The notes under the pieces are model-generated. The model worked only from the letters and a program-made list of their open reading frames with translations, searched no databases and was not told the origin of the DNA. From NCBI RefSeq assembly GCF_033439725.1, contig NW_026944384.1:6386001-6450000 (forward strand): a stretch of DNA of 64,000 bases, written 5' to 3'. The DNA is from Neurospora tetraspora (taxonomy: Eukaryota; Ascomycota; Sordariomycetes; Sordariales; Sordariaceae). Below, in pieces: positions 11,279-21,065 of the stretch (position 1 is the stretch's first letter; each line of letters begins with the position of its first letter). The translations under genes were made by a program, and so were the position numbers.

Positions 11279-12832
11279 TCACTTCCTTCTCAACCTTCCC
11301 CCTTCACGCCTCCAGACATGCCATCCTAAGAGGATTGGGTGGCTTTCCTCTTCATCCATTTCCCATTCTTCCAGAGGCGGACGCACCCGAACGTCGGACA
11401 GGTTGTGAGTGGCATGCTCGGCCCGCAAGTCCTGCACCAGTGTCGTCATGACGCCCTCGGCTCTTTCCCTAGATTTTGTGGAGATGCCCTCGGGCTTGAC
11501 ATTGGCGAGCAAGAGCTTGACAAGCTTAAAGCCGGCGACTCGGCGCCTTGGTGCGACATACCTGGCCATGAAGCTGATGGCATTATCGAGGGGAGAGACC
11601 CCTTCCGCATTCGTAATGTCGAGGGACGCCCCGTGCTCCAACAGGACGACAATAAATTCTCGGGGGGTGAGGCGCCACCTATGAAATACCTGCTGATGCC
11701 AAGCCGGAGTGGACCATCTGTTATGGGATTCAGGGTTGATGTAGAAGTGCAACGGGCTCTGCCAAGCTGGAGTAACCGGATGAGGTCGGTCACCGTTGGG
11801 ATCGCAGCCGAGCCGCAGCAAATACGTGGCCGACTCTCTGTCACCTCTGTCGAGCAGCAACAATAGGGGTGAATGTCCCTCCATATGGGAGCCTTGAGGG
11901 TACGGCCCCAAACTCGCACCTGCCTTAACCAGGGCGGCAAGAATTGGCTCTAGGAGATCATCTCCCTCGTACTCAGGAGACAGAGCTAATGCGAGGGGTG
12001 TATGAAGGTCCTCTTCCTGGAACGCATTGATTGACTTGCGAATGGCAGGGTTTTCGAGTGCCACATCCAAGAACCTGACCGAGTACCGACCGAAAGCCGC
12101 CTTGACTGCCGTCTTCAAAATGGATCCTGTATCAACCTTTCGTGAATACTGCACCGACGCTTCCGGTGCGCGTCGGAGCAGAATCGTGGCGGCAAGCAGG
12201 TTTCCATTGCAGAAAGCAAGGTGAAGACTGGAAGCGTAGGATCTGGAGTAGCTGCCGCACTGGCACATGCCCCAGGCCGGCTTCCCAGGTATATCCACAC
12301 GCGCGCGCTCGTCGAGCAACCAGCACATGGATTCATTGTGCCCATCCCTGATAGCGAATTGGAGTGCCGTTCCTTTGCCAGATATGTAGTTGTTTCTCCT
12401 GCTTCTCTTTCTGTCTAGGTGATAACTCCGAACGTTGAGGTCTGCGCCCCATTGTCTGGCGCTCTTCATGACAGTAACAGAATCGTGTGCCACTCCCCAC
12501 ATCAAGGCCTTGACGCGATGGGTGTTGTCTTTGCCTTTGTAGAGTTGCTGCTCGTAGAAGGAGCAGAGACGCCGCGATGTCCTGGCTAGTGTAGGCAGCG
12601 CATCAAGCCGCTTGTCCTCCTTCAACATGTCGCCGATGACCATGTGAATCTCCAGGGGCAATTGAGTGAACGGGGAACGACCATCCGCGGGAGGTGTGTC
12701 GGGTGACAGTATCTCTTTGGCTTGAGTCTTTCTGGCTGGCTTCTTCTTGGCTTGCGCCTTTTTGGCTTGAGTCTTTCTGGCTGGCTTCTTCTTGGCTTGC
12801 GCCTTTTTGGCTCGCGTCTTTTTCGCTGGCAT
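11279..12832 (-). CDS. F-box/ankyrin protein with Lys/Ala-rich N-terminal tail
   Basis: 517 residues from ATG at 12832; the open frame continues upstream only through a TTG, so this is the first ATG. Residues 1-42 are a histone-H1-like basic tail of Lys, Ala, Arg and Gln built on two copies of a 15-residue unit, absent from the other family members. An F-box follows (FTQLPLEIHMVIGDMLKEDK, LARTSRRLCSFYEQQLY). Then come KALMWGVAHDSVTVM and ankyrin units (TALQFAIRDGHNESMCWLLD, SLHLAFCNGNLLAATILL, SPLLLLLDRGDRESATYLLR, EHGASLDITNAEGVSPLDNA). It ends in a basic GGRLRRK. The tail could act in nuclear targeting or nucleic-acid binding (inference). It is probably an SCF substrate receptor like its neighbours. 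Confidence 0.85.
   Translation of the reverse strand: MPAKKTRAKKAQAKKKPARKTQAKKAQAKKKPARKTQAKEILSPDTPPADGRSPFTQLPLEIHMVIGDMLKEDKRLDALPTLARTSRRLCSFYEQQLYKGKDNTHRVKALMWGVAHDSVTVMKSARQWGADLNVRSYHLDRKRSRRNNYISGKGTALQFAIRDGHNESMCWLLDERARVDIPGKPAWGMCQCGSYSRSYASSLHLAFCNGNLLAATILLRRAPEASVQYSRKVDTGSILKTAVKAAFGRYSVRFLDVALENPAIRKSINAFQEEDLHTPLALALSPEYEGDDLLEPILAALVKAGASLGPYPQGSHMEGHSPLLLLLDRGDRESATYLLRLGCDPNGDRPHPVTPAWQSPLHFYINPESHNRWSTPAWHQQVFHRWRLTPREFIVVLLEHGASLDITNAEGVSPLDNAISFMARYVAPRRRVAGFKLVKLLLANVKPEGISTKSRERAEGVMTTLVQDLRAEHATHNLSDVRVRPPLEEWEMDEEESHPILLGWHVWRREGGRLRRK
12721..12810 (-). repeat. Two tandem 45-bp units encoding a basic tail
   Basis: Near-identical 45-bp units at 12721-12765 and 12766-12810 (CTTGAGTCTTTCTGGCTGGC and following). 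Each encodes 15 residues rich in Lys, Ala and Arg at the N-terminus of the F-box/ankyrin protein. A shorter, diverged half-unit follows towards the start codon. Confidence 0.9.
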
Positions 12833-14566
12833 CTTGGCTATCTCATCATGTAAGCCAATCAAGCTTCATTGTTGGGTCGGGAGACGGCCGTCACTTACAG
12901 GAAGTCTGACAGGGATGCGCCGTCAGGTATAGTAATGAGGTGTGGTAGATGGGCTGCGAGGAGTTGCGATCGTATTGTGGTAATCGGATTGCGTGGTTGT
13001 TCGAGGTCGGATTCCGAAGGTCGTACTTGCAAAAATGATCGGTGGTTGTGAGTGCAAGGATGAATTGAGGAAGAAGTTGGGTCGAGGTGTACGTTTATAG
13101 GAGTAGGAGGGGAATAATGAACAGAAGGATCAGCAGAGGATTTCTGGTGAAGGATATATTGTGGGCGCATTGGTTGTGGTGAATGCGAGATCGCAGTGAC
13201 TGCGCCAGAGGAGAACCTTCAAACCTGGCCCGCCGCTCTGGCATCCGCCCCACCGTCTGAGTTCGACCTGAGCCTTCGAGGCCATTCACCCCCTTCAAGC
13301 CGCGGTGCTATTGGTTGATAATTTCTCCGCCACAGTAGCTGCCTCTTTTCATCTCATGTTTCCCTTCGTGATGTGGCTTGCACCTGAAAAGCGAACCTGC
13401 TATCGCTCCACCGGGGAGTGAATGGTGAAAGTAGCCCACATCCTAACGTAATGTAGATAAGGCGGGAATATCTTATCACCGGATGGTCCCGCTATTCACG
13501 TACCCGTCTCGACGATGTGAACCACAAAGTGAATGGAATTTAGAAGCGGGTGCCCTAGTGAAAGCCCTCACTCGGGTAGAACTTGGATAGCTTGACCAGC
13601 CATACCGAGTGTTCGTTACGCGTTTCGTATTGTCGAAGGTCTCAGTATCTGAATGGACTCGATCTTCGTTGTTCCCTTTGTTGGTGTGCGTATCCCATTT
13701 GGCCAGGCCGCGAGTTGATGAAATGGTGGCATTAGAGAGCGTTGAGTTGCCGATGATAGAGAGCACCAAGATAAATACATTGAGGGTGATGTTGCCGCAC
13801 AGCTAGGGAGGCGGGCGGCCGGTTTCGATGGCGAGGATGGTGACCACAGCGATTTTGAAGTCGGCTGAAATACTGCCAACCGATGTCGCAAGTTGTTTTC
13901 CATACACCCAGCAAACAAGTTTCCGCTTTGTCTTGCTGCTTGCTATAGTTTTCTGATGGTGCTTGCCGATTTGGTAAGCGGACGAGTTTGCTCTTCGTGC
14001 AAACGGCTGACCATGGGCGAAGAATGCATAGCCACTGTGGAGGTCGGTTGATCAAACGAGAAAAATGAGAACAAAGTCTCAAAGAGGTAATGGAGGTTGG
14101 ACCCAATGCCCGTTGCAGTCGAAATGACCTGCAACCAGAACTGCTTGTCTGTTAGATGGTGTCAGCCAACCCCCATGATATCCTTCCGAGCTCGGTAGGT
14201 TCACACAAGGACACCACGTTCTCAACAATGAATCGATCTTGCGGTACGGAAATGATAAACCGACTGCGGTGGACAGGAAAGAAGGGAGCCGATGTGCAAG
14301 CCACGATTTGCCCAATAAATTCCAACACTGCCTCTCATTGCATGTTAAACAGCGAATTGATCCAAACAAGCTTTTACATCAAATTGGCAAGCGATATATG
14401 CCACGGTGATCCGTCTCAACAAACATGACATGTAGTGCAGGCAGCGCAGGACTTCGTTGTGTCACGATGCTGGCAATGCACAATGACCAACAACGGAAGG
14501 AAAAAAGAAACAATTATGGAACCAGACAAACTCCGAAGCACAAAACTTTTAGACAAAACAACCTCG
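12833..14566. other. 1.7-kb intergenic region, no recognisable gene
   Basis: Several minus-strand frames of about 90-125 codons overlap one another, but none shows a domain, a compositional coding signal or conserved intron signals that join them. The region could contain a decayed gene, but I cannot support one. The right end holds the 3' flank of the 14567-16261 gene. Confidence 0.35.
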
Positions 14567-16261
14567 CTAATACCCAGACGTGAAACTAGGAATATGCCCA
14601 GACCAGCCGATCCCCCTCGCTCTAGGATTGAAACACCACCACCCCTCCAGTTCCAGCTCCATCCTCTTCACAGCCGTCTTGGCCCTGCGCCGCTGCTCTT
14701 CCTGTAAACACCCTGGCTTCGCGTGCTTCAGCAGGACTCTCAACAACTTCACCGCCTCAAAGAGGACGATGTACTTCTTCGCCGTGTCCGCCCTCTCAGC
14801 CACCTGGTAGCGAATCACCAAATCCAACGGAGTCTTGCCGTCCCTGTCTTTGACTTCATCGACTGACGCACCATGTTCTAGCAGGGCAATGATGATGGGA
14901 GTGCTGGCGGCCAAGCGCTTCTCGATCGGGGAAGCGATATTCTCGATTTGACAAGTATAGAAGTCGAAACTAGGGTGACTCAAGCGAGATGGGTTATCAT
15001 CAGGATAGACAGGGAGGTTACACCGAGTGAGAGCATGGAGAACGGTTTCGGAGCACGCGCCGGCTGTAACGTTTGGATCGGCACCCAAGTCCAGGAGGAT
15101 GCGAACGAGTTCGAGGTGGCCCTTGGCCGCGGCCCGCTTGAGCGGGGTATCGTTGGTGTACCAATGTGGGTTTCTGTAGATGGAGTTGATGCAGTCGGGA
15201 TCTTGACGCGCTAGTCGTGCAAGGAAATGCTTCCGCCCGTCAAACCATTCGCTGCTAGTCGGCGAGTCGTTTGGCGGTTCTGGTGCAAAAACAGCGGCGT
15301 GGACGAGGGCCCCTTCAAGAGTGATGCCTGCTGTGCGGTAGACCTGTGCTTGGGACTCGGTCATCTCAAGGTCCAGGTCGAGGAACATCGTGGCAACCGC
15401 CCATGAGCCATTGAGTGCGGCATAGAAGACAGGCAAATCAGTGCGAGGAGCAGACTCGATGACGTGGGCTCCAGCCTTGAGCATTTTCTGTATGAACGCA
15501 GGAGAGGCGACGGGAGAACAAGCTGCGTAATGGAGCGATGTAAATCGGGACTGGATAGGAGTATCCAAGGAAGCATGTCGCCCTGCATGCCGCAGAATCT
15601 CGAAAAATAGGTCGTGTTGGCCCGTGGCTGCTGCTGTGTGGAGAGCGACAGGTTCAGCGTTTCCTTCCACGGCCCCGCGGTTGATGAGCAGTTGAGCCGT
15701 AGAGGAATGATGGTGGCACAGCGCTAAGCTGAGGGCATCGTGGTTGAGGCTGCCGTGATTCTGGGAAATGCGTCCAAGATCTGTCAAGAAGCCCTGTGGG
15801 ATTTGTGGGTCCACACACTTGCAGAGGTTCTTGGAGGGCTCGTGCAAAGAAGCTCCGTGGTCAAGAAGCCAGTCGACAGCACCATTCTGTCCATTCATCG
15901 CCGCGAAGTGAAGAGGGCTGCCCTTGGCCGGTCCCGTGAAGATGCCAGTTTTTGTTGGAAAAGTGTACTCTGGCCCCAATGGGTGAGGGCCGTCTGCCTT
16001 CACGGATGCGCCATGCGCTAGAGCTTTTTCCATCAAGGGAATCAAGCCGTGGTAAGCACCCCATCGCATGGCCCTATCCGGATTGCCATCTTGTTTGAAG
16101 AGGATAGGCTCGTAGGTGGCGCGAATGTGCCGAGAAGTTTGTGCAAGGGATAAAAGTGTCAAAGTGCGGTCTTCGCGGTCGGTACTGGTGATGTCCAGGA
16201 GATGCTCATAGATGGCCAAGTGAAGCTCGTGGGGGAGGTACGAAAAGCAGTCTCGGTCCAT
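14567..16261 (-). CDS. F-box/ankyrin protein, divergent paralogue (564 aa)
   Basis: The start is ATG at 16261 (MDRDCFSYLPHELHLAIYEH); the frame extends upstream only via TTG. F-box at residues about 7-50, ending SLAQTSRHIRATYEPILF. Next is DRAMRWGAYHGLIPLMEKAL, matching the KALMWG segment of the paralogues, then a long ankyrin region: PLHFAAMNGQNGAVDWLLDH, DALSLALCHHHSSTAQLLIN, VALHTAAATGQHDLFF, SLHYAACSPVASPAFIQKML, TPLKRAAAKGHLELVRILLD and KDRDGKTPLDLVI. These repeats match the consensus better than in the other three copies. It is likely an SCF substrate receptor. It ends RGIGWSGHIPSFTSGY. It is the rightmost and most diverged member of the array. Confidence 0.87.
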   Translation of the reverse strand: MDRDCFSYLPHELHLAIYEHLLDITSTDREDRTLTLLSLAQTSRHIRATYEPILFKQDGNPDRAMRWGAYHGLIPLMEKALAHGASVKADGPHPLGPEYTFPTKTGIFTGPAKGSPLHFAAMNGQNGAVDWLLDHGASLHEPSKNLCKCVDPQIPQGFLTDLGRISQNHGSLNHDALSLALCHHHSSTAQLLINRGAVEGNAEPVALHTAAATGQHDLFFEILRHAGRHASLDTPIQSRFTSLHYAACSPVASPAFIQKMLKAGAHVIESAPRTDLPVFYAALNGSWAVATMFLDLDLEMTESQAQVYRTAGITLEGALVHAAVFAPEPPNDSPTSSEWFDGRKHFLARLARQDPDCINSIYRNPHWYTNDTPLKRAAAKGHLELVRILLDLGADPNVTAGACSETVLHALTRCNLPVYPDDNPSRLSHPSFDFYTCQIENIASPIEKRLAASTPIIIALLEHGASVDEVKDRDGKTPLDLVIRYQVAERADTAKKYIVLFEAVKLLRVLLKHAKPGCLQEEQRRRAKTAVKRMELELEGWWCFNPRARGIGWSGHIPSFTSGY

Positions 16262-16772
16262 TGTGAAGTGCGTTGGGGTCAAATCGACTTGCGGAAGTGC
16301 TGGTACGAGATGATTAACTTCCGTTGGACATCAAAGATGAGATATACTTCAGAGACTTACCTAGGGCCTGACCGGTGTCAAAGGAGGTTGAGGGCCTGGC
16401 GCGTCACCTGACGACCCCAGGGCATGTCATTGACCTCGTGGACGATCGTGGGGTACCTGCCAAGGGCCGAATTAGGTACTGATGTAACCTTGCCCAGCCC
16501 CCACCGCTGTCAGTGCCCCGCCCGCGGCCCCGGATTTTAGCGTCCGATTCGACCTCGGAAAAGTCGGGGTGCCCTGAGTGCCAGATCCAACCACAGAGCA
16601 GTGAGCACCCAATTTCGTGTCATTTTGCATCTTCCACGCCATTTTCTGGGCAATTTGACAGGCAGACTTTGATCCCCTAGACACCTGTCACACGAGATTC
16701 TGCCGATCATCGAACAAATTAGAGCCGTCCATGTTGTCCCCGTGATTAGCTCCCACGTGTAACCGCCTACCG
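16262..16772. other. Intergenic region
   Basis: 511 bp upstream of the divergent F-box/ankyrin gene and downstream of the AlkB-like gene. GC-rich centre near 16500-16560. No gene or repeat recognised. Confidence 0.4.
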
Positions 16773-17855
16773 CTACTTCTCCTGAGCGTCCATCCTCTGA
16801 GCCGCTGCTGGCCGACTCTGTTCCTCGCGGATGCGGGCATCACAGACACCAGGGAACATGCAGTCGCATCCAATCTCATCTCCGCGCCTGATGGTTCTCA
16901 TGGTGATGGAGTACCTCCCCTGTCTGTGTACCATTTCGCCATTGATGATGTCAGTCTTGCGAGACTTGATGCCATGCGTGTAGCCATAGCGCGCGGGGCC
17001 GGTCATGAGCAGGAGCGAACGAGGAGGAAGCACAAGCTCCCACGACGGGTGTTCTGGTGACGGCTCTTCCAGTTTACTTTTCACCGTCATCGTCGCCTGG
17101 CTGTCGGGAGCAGTCGCAGCGGACTCTGCGTTGGTACCAGATGCACCCTCCATTTTGCTTTCCGATACTGACGACTGGAGAGACCTTCTAGGCAATCTCA
17201 TCTTGCGGGCGTCGTTTGCATCCGACATTCTGAACACCATGGGAACAGCAGTGCCATACGACAAGCTGTACAGGGCTTCGCCGAACATGGAGTGCGTGTC
17301 CACGTGCGGAGGGATGCCGGCGCCAGGAGGGTAGTACTGTGCGGTGAACTGGTCGGGGAGGTAGTCTTGGACGGGCAGACGAGGGAGGAAGTCGGTGATG
17401 TACGAAGGCACAGGCGTGAAGCATGTCTCGGAGGCGCCAAAGGTGGTGTAGTCGAAGTGGTAGCCAGAATGCTGGCTGATGCGTCTCTTGCCGTCCAGGC
17501 GAGGGTCGACGGCGTGGAAGGCGGCGATCATGGCGGCCTCCTCATCCTCCGTGATGAAGTCGTGGATGAGCAGCAGCCCAATGTCGTCCCATCTTTGGAT
17601 CTTGGGATTCTCGGGATCCGTGACAGGAGCGGGCGCCGACGGCATGTTACGTGGTGTCGTGTAATGAGGCACGTATTCCCGCCGAGGTTTGATGAAGCGT
17701 CGTCGTTGATGGAGCAAAATTTGGGCGGGGCTCCATTCCAAACGCCCGCTGAAATTTTTGGCGCAACGGTTTAGCGGCTGTCGGTACCTAAACGCATAGG
17801 ACTGGAGTCGGATGGCCCGTGCAGTTGTGTCAGTCGCCAGCAGGTTCAGGGCCAT
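16773..17855 (-). CDS. AlkB-family 2-oxoglutarate/Fe(II) dioxygenase, ALKBH8-like
   Basis: 360 residues, single exon. The jelly-roll core shows the iron ligands in HVDTHS (His184, Asp186) and YGYTHGI (His294), and the 2-oxoglutarate-binding arginines in GRYSITMRTIR (Arg314, Arg320). LPPRSLLLMTG before the second His and the LSYGT strand fit ALKBH8-type proteins, which hydroxylate modified tRNA wobble uridine in animals; other AlkB proteins repair alkylated bases. The fungal substrate is not known to me. A disordered Ser/Ala/Glu-rich insert (about 215-268) splits the core, and a C-terminal CDCMFPGVCD follows the last strand. The first 70 residues are Arg-rich and acid-poor, compatible with a mitochondrial presequence. 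The alternative ATG at 17645 (MPSAPAPVTD) would give a form without it. Confidence 0.9.
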   Translation of the reverse strand: MALNLLATDTTARAIRLQSYAFRYRQPLNRCAKNFSGRLEWSPAQILLHQRRRFIKPRREYVPHYTTPRNMPSAPAPVTDPENPKIQRWDDIGLLLIHDFITEDEEAAMIAAFHAVDPRLDGKRRISQHSGYHFDYTTFGASETCFTPVPSYITDFLPRLPVQDYLPDQFTAQYYPPGAGIPPHVDTHSMFGEALYSLSYGTAVPMVFRMSDANDARKMRLPRRSLQSSVSESKMEGASGTNAESAATAPDSQATMTVKSKLEEPSPEHPSWELVLPPRSLLLMTGPARYGYTHGIKSRKTDIINGEMVHRQGRYSITMRTIRRGDEIGCDCMFPGVCDARIREEQSRPAAAQRMDAQEK

Positions 17856-18803
17856 CTTGGGAGATGTCGGTCAAGGTCGCTCCAAAGGGTGATCGTTGGA
17901 CAGCAAAACAATGTAGAATTGATGGACGGTGCAATTTGTTGGAATGGTTGAGATGATCAAAAGGAGAAAATAACCAATCGAGCGGTGACACACGAACGTA
18001 TCAAACCGACACGTCCAGCAACACCAGCGTTGCATCGCGACCATCACGGCGCAGATTGGCAGGAAATTGCATGAACTGGAGGATGATCGTTCGGTTCAAG
18101 AGAGAGCAAAATGGAGACAGAAACGAAAGAACCAAGGAAAAAAGAACCCATCCACGACTTCATGAATGGAGTCAGAATTTGCTGTTCTGGGGAAGACTCA
18201 ATTGCCCCTGGGCACTCATCGACTAAAAACCAGCAGTTCCCCTTCTGCACGTGCGTCGCTCATCGGCATTGGGGATGCAGGTCCCGCCTGACAAGTTGCA
18301 TTACCAAAAAGATGCTCCTTCCATGTCTTGATCTTATTCATTTCCCATCGTAATGTTCCTTCCACCTTCAAGAACGTGGACCACAAGGTGCTCAAACCTG
18401 GAAACATCGCGGCTTCCGAAAATGGAAGTCTTCAACCCCCAGGCGATCTGGACGAAGTACCACTACTAGGCTAACTACCTCTACCCATCTGCGAGGGGGC
18501 CGAGGGCATCTGGGTGACTGATACAGGTAACCTGGAAGCGACGAATGACTCCATCGACCTCGATAACTCGATTGCACAAGTTCAATAACACTGCAATGAC
18601 GGACAAAGTGACGAAACCCAACTACCACCCAGATCGGACGAACCTGCAATGGAACACGGTGAATAACAGTGAGTCCCAATACACAATAGCAAGGCCAAAA
18701 CTCCAGAATAGCAAGAAGGAAAGCACGAAGTTGACTCAGGTCCTTGAAACTCCAGACATCCGAGTCACTGGTGAAGTGCTCGCGCCTTTCTCCAAAATGC
18801 CAG
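17856..18803. other. Intergenic region between AlkB-like gene and small-gene cluster
   Basis: About 950 bp containing the AlkB-like promoter at its left end and the upstream region of the first small gene. A plus-strand frame at 18111 (80 codons, Lys/Glu-rich only at its start) has no intron signals like the real small genes and was not called. Confidence 0.4.
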
Positions 18804-18810
18804 TATAAAA
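18804..18810 (+). promoter_or_regulatory. TATA box of small gene A
   Basis: TATAAAA lies 204 bp before the ATG at 19008. Comparable TATA boxes precede each of the next four plus-strand genes, which supports it as a real element. Confidence 0.6.
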
Positions 18811-19007
18811 TCTCCGGTCTCGTCATCGGTCTCCGGGTTTTCAAGGCAAGAACTTTCTTCTCAGAACCCACAACCGTCAAACCCCGCGCCGTCTGCGATA
18901 ACACAATCGATCGATACGCGCCTTCCAACGCAAGTCACAAGCGAGATCGAAAATCACAGAGAAGGAAACAGACAAGGACGTTGCACCTACGCACAAAGAC
19001 GGTCAAC

Positions 19008-19264
19008 ATGTACTCCAATGCTCTTACCCAACATGACGCGATCTTTCTGTATGTTACTGAGGTCTTTCAGATTCATCCCTCTCTCACTCTTTCAGATACT
19101 GACCTTGTCATGCATCATCAAGGGCCTACAAGCGGAAACGCCTAGCCGAGGAAGCGGAGAGGGAGAGGGAGAAGAGAAGGCAGGAGCAGGAGAAGAAGAA
19201 GAAGAAGGCGAAGGAGCTGAAGAAGAAGAAGGAGGAGGAGGAAGCTGCCAAGACGAGCAAGTAA
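19008..19264 (+). CDS. Small Lys/Glu-rich protein A (60 aa), two exons
   Basis: Exon 1 is 19008-19048 (MYSNALTQHDAIF plus two bases, phase 2). The intron is 19049-19122 (GTATGT, branch CTGAC at 19099, acceptor TCAAG). Exon 2 is 19123-19264. The alternative acceptor at 19095 runs straight into TGA. Exon 2 encodes AYKRKRLAEEAEREREKRRQ and continues as alternating Lys/Glu helix to a C-terminus AAKTSK. The whole product would be one charged alpha-helix with no signal peptide, membrane segment or known domain. The same architecture recurs three times downstream, and the C-terminus resembles AAKSK in copy C, so these are paralogues. Function unknown. Too short and spliced for standard gene calls. 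Confidence 0.65.
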
Positions 19265-19644
19265 TCTCGTCCTGCATCGATGGTTCAACGAGGATGCGCC
19301 TTCCTATTCTTTCTGTGGCGGTGGTGAGCAGAAGATGAGAGGAAGCTGAAGATCAAGCAATCTTGTTTGCGATGTCATGATGGAATCAATAGGCAAGAAG
19401 GAAAATGAGGGATGGCAACAGGACTGGAACGTTGGAGCGACGAGAGGTACTGAGACTTGGCCAACTGGACCCGACAAGGCAAGATGAAGTCCATCACCAC
19501 AGTTTGCGCGTCACAAGAACTAAGTCTAGATGCCCAACGCACAGAATGATGGTGGACAAACATCATCCATAACTCAAGCATCCAACACGGCCGACAGTTG
19601 AGCAGAATGCAGATTGTCTCGAACTCGATGGCGAGAATCACAAC
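19265..19644. other. Spacer between small genes A and B
   Basis: 3' flank of gene A and upstream region of gene B. Contains no coding frame with recognisable content. Confidence 0.4.
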
Positions 19645-19650
19645 TATAAG
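19645..19650 (+). promoter_or_regulatory. TATA box of small gene B
   Basis: TATAAG, 172 bp upstream of the ATG at 19817, in the same relative place as in the neighbouring small genes. The leader that follows is CA-rich and ends CCGTCAACATG, close to GGTCAACATG in front of gene A. Confidence 0.5.
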
Positions 19651-19816
19651 ACTTCCCTACTGCCCTCCCATGACCAGTGCCAAATTTCTCATTGTCCATC
19701 ATCAAAAGCAACAGTGACAAACTCTCCAAGAGCATACCGCATTTCTCACCACATCAACAATCACCTTTAACTTTTTCACAATCTACAAAGTCAACCAACC
19801 CACCTAAACCGTCAAC

Positions 19817-20093
19817 ATGCCCCTCCCGTGGGTAAGGTAATCATACACCCAGCCAGCGGCTGGCTCTCTTCCCTCTCTCCTTGTTCATCTGTTGTAGAAT
19901 ACCCCAATCCTAACTTCTTTTCGTTGCATTATCCAGCAGACCAGGTGACCCACTCCCAGAGGACCCGAAGAAGAAGGAACAGGAGAAGGGATGGATAAAG
20001 AAGGAGGAGAAGGAGGAGAAAAAGGAAAAGGAGAAAGAGAAAAAGGAACAGGTAAAGAAGAAGGAGAAGGCGACGGGGATGGCCATGAACTAA
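19817..20093 (+). CDS. Small Lys/Glu-rich protein B (57-58 aa), two exons
   Basis: Exon 1 is 19817-19836 (MPLPWV plus two bases, phase 2). The donor is GTAATC at 19837. The acceptor is a NAGNAG pair ending at 19936 or 19939; both keep the frame and differ by one residue. The branch is CTAAC near 19909. Exon 2 to TAA at 20093 encodes GDPLPEDPKKKEQEKGWIKK followed by almost pure Lys/Glu, ending GMAMN. It has the tiny phase-2 first exon of its three neighbours but a more proline-rich linker. No domain is recognised; the predicted product is a highly charged helix. Function unknown. Confidence 0.55.
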
Positions 20094-20919
20094 GGGTTCA
20101 GTATTGTTTGCTTGTTCTGTTGTAGTGGTGAGAAGGTCAGGATGTTAGGTGTAGGACCCAGTGGGGTGCTGGAATCATTGCAGAATGGCACACAAGGGGA
20201 GTCAAGGAAAGTAAGGGGTGTTGGTTGCCTTGTCTTGTCAAAATGAAGACTTAGTTGCGTTGTTTAAAATCGTTACTTGTGTTGCCTTGTTTACTTGCAG
20301 TAAATCAATGAGTTTTAATATACTCTGAACGTTACATGTCGTCACGGAATATGTGCTTTCAGTCACTTGGACGTTGCCGAGAGGGATAAGACAACTGATA
20401 CTTGTGGTTATACCCGTATTCCTGTAGCGAAACGTATACTGCATTCATGCGATAGGTAAGTCTAACGGAGAAAATAGGAGGGCATGAGATATGAAAGTAA
20501 ACAAGGCAAGCAAACCCCCTTACTTGCTTTGACTTGAGTCAAAAGTACACTTACTTGCCTTGTCAGGCAGGCCCTTTGCTTTGCTTGACTTGTATGTGAC
20601 TGGACTTGTGTGCAGTACTAATCTAGATGGGACTGATTGTGAGTTGGAGAACCGCGAGGGGAGTCGAGTATGACGGTTTGACAAGCAACAGGTGGTAGGA
20701 AAACGGACTGGAAGGTCTAGAATGGTGGAATTGTTCGAGGTATACCTCTCACGTATAGTCGAGCAAGACAAACAAGCCCCTCGCTTGCGTCGATGAACCA
20801 TGGTGGTGATGCACGCTCCTCTAATCCCAAAAGTCCAACCCAATGAAGCATGGCAAAAAACTTCACAAATGCCCGCTCACGGTTCCGTGAAGCAGAGCAG
20901 TTTGCCCCGAGGCTAAAGG
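20094..20919. other. Spacer rich in CTTG/CAAG words
   Basis: About 0.8 kb between genes B and C. The stretches 20230-20300 and 20505-20610 repeat ACTTG, CCTTG and CAAG many times in irregular spacing. No gene recognised. It could be a degenerate simple repeat or a cluster of regulatory words. Confidence 0.4.
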
Positions 20920-20926
20920 TATAAAG
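20920..20926 (+). promoter_or_regulatory. TATA box of small gene C
   Basis: TATAAAG, 146 bp upstream of the ATG at 21066. The leader is CA-rich (ACATCAACAAATACTC). Confidence 0.6.
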
Positions 20927-21065
20927 CTCATGCCCATGCTCTAGTTGGTTTCTGGTTTCCCTTCTTTTGACATCAGCAAAGCGCCTAGTAGAAAAGCAAC
21001 CACAAGACCACTTCCACCAAGAACATCTCAATACATCAACAAATACTCAAAGACCAAACAGTAAA

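Noticed and set aside
12833-12862. Ten-residue extension of the 11279 F-box/ankyrin protein
   Set aside because: It starts at TTG. The first ATG is 12832.
13476-14369. Overlapping minus-strand frames of 90-125 codons
   Set aside because: They overlap in different frames, cannot be joined by convincing introns and carry no recognisable domain.
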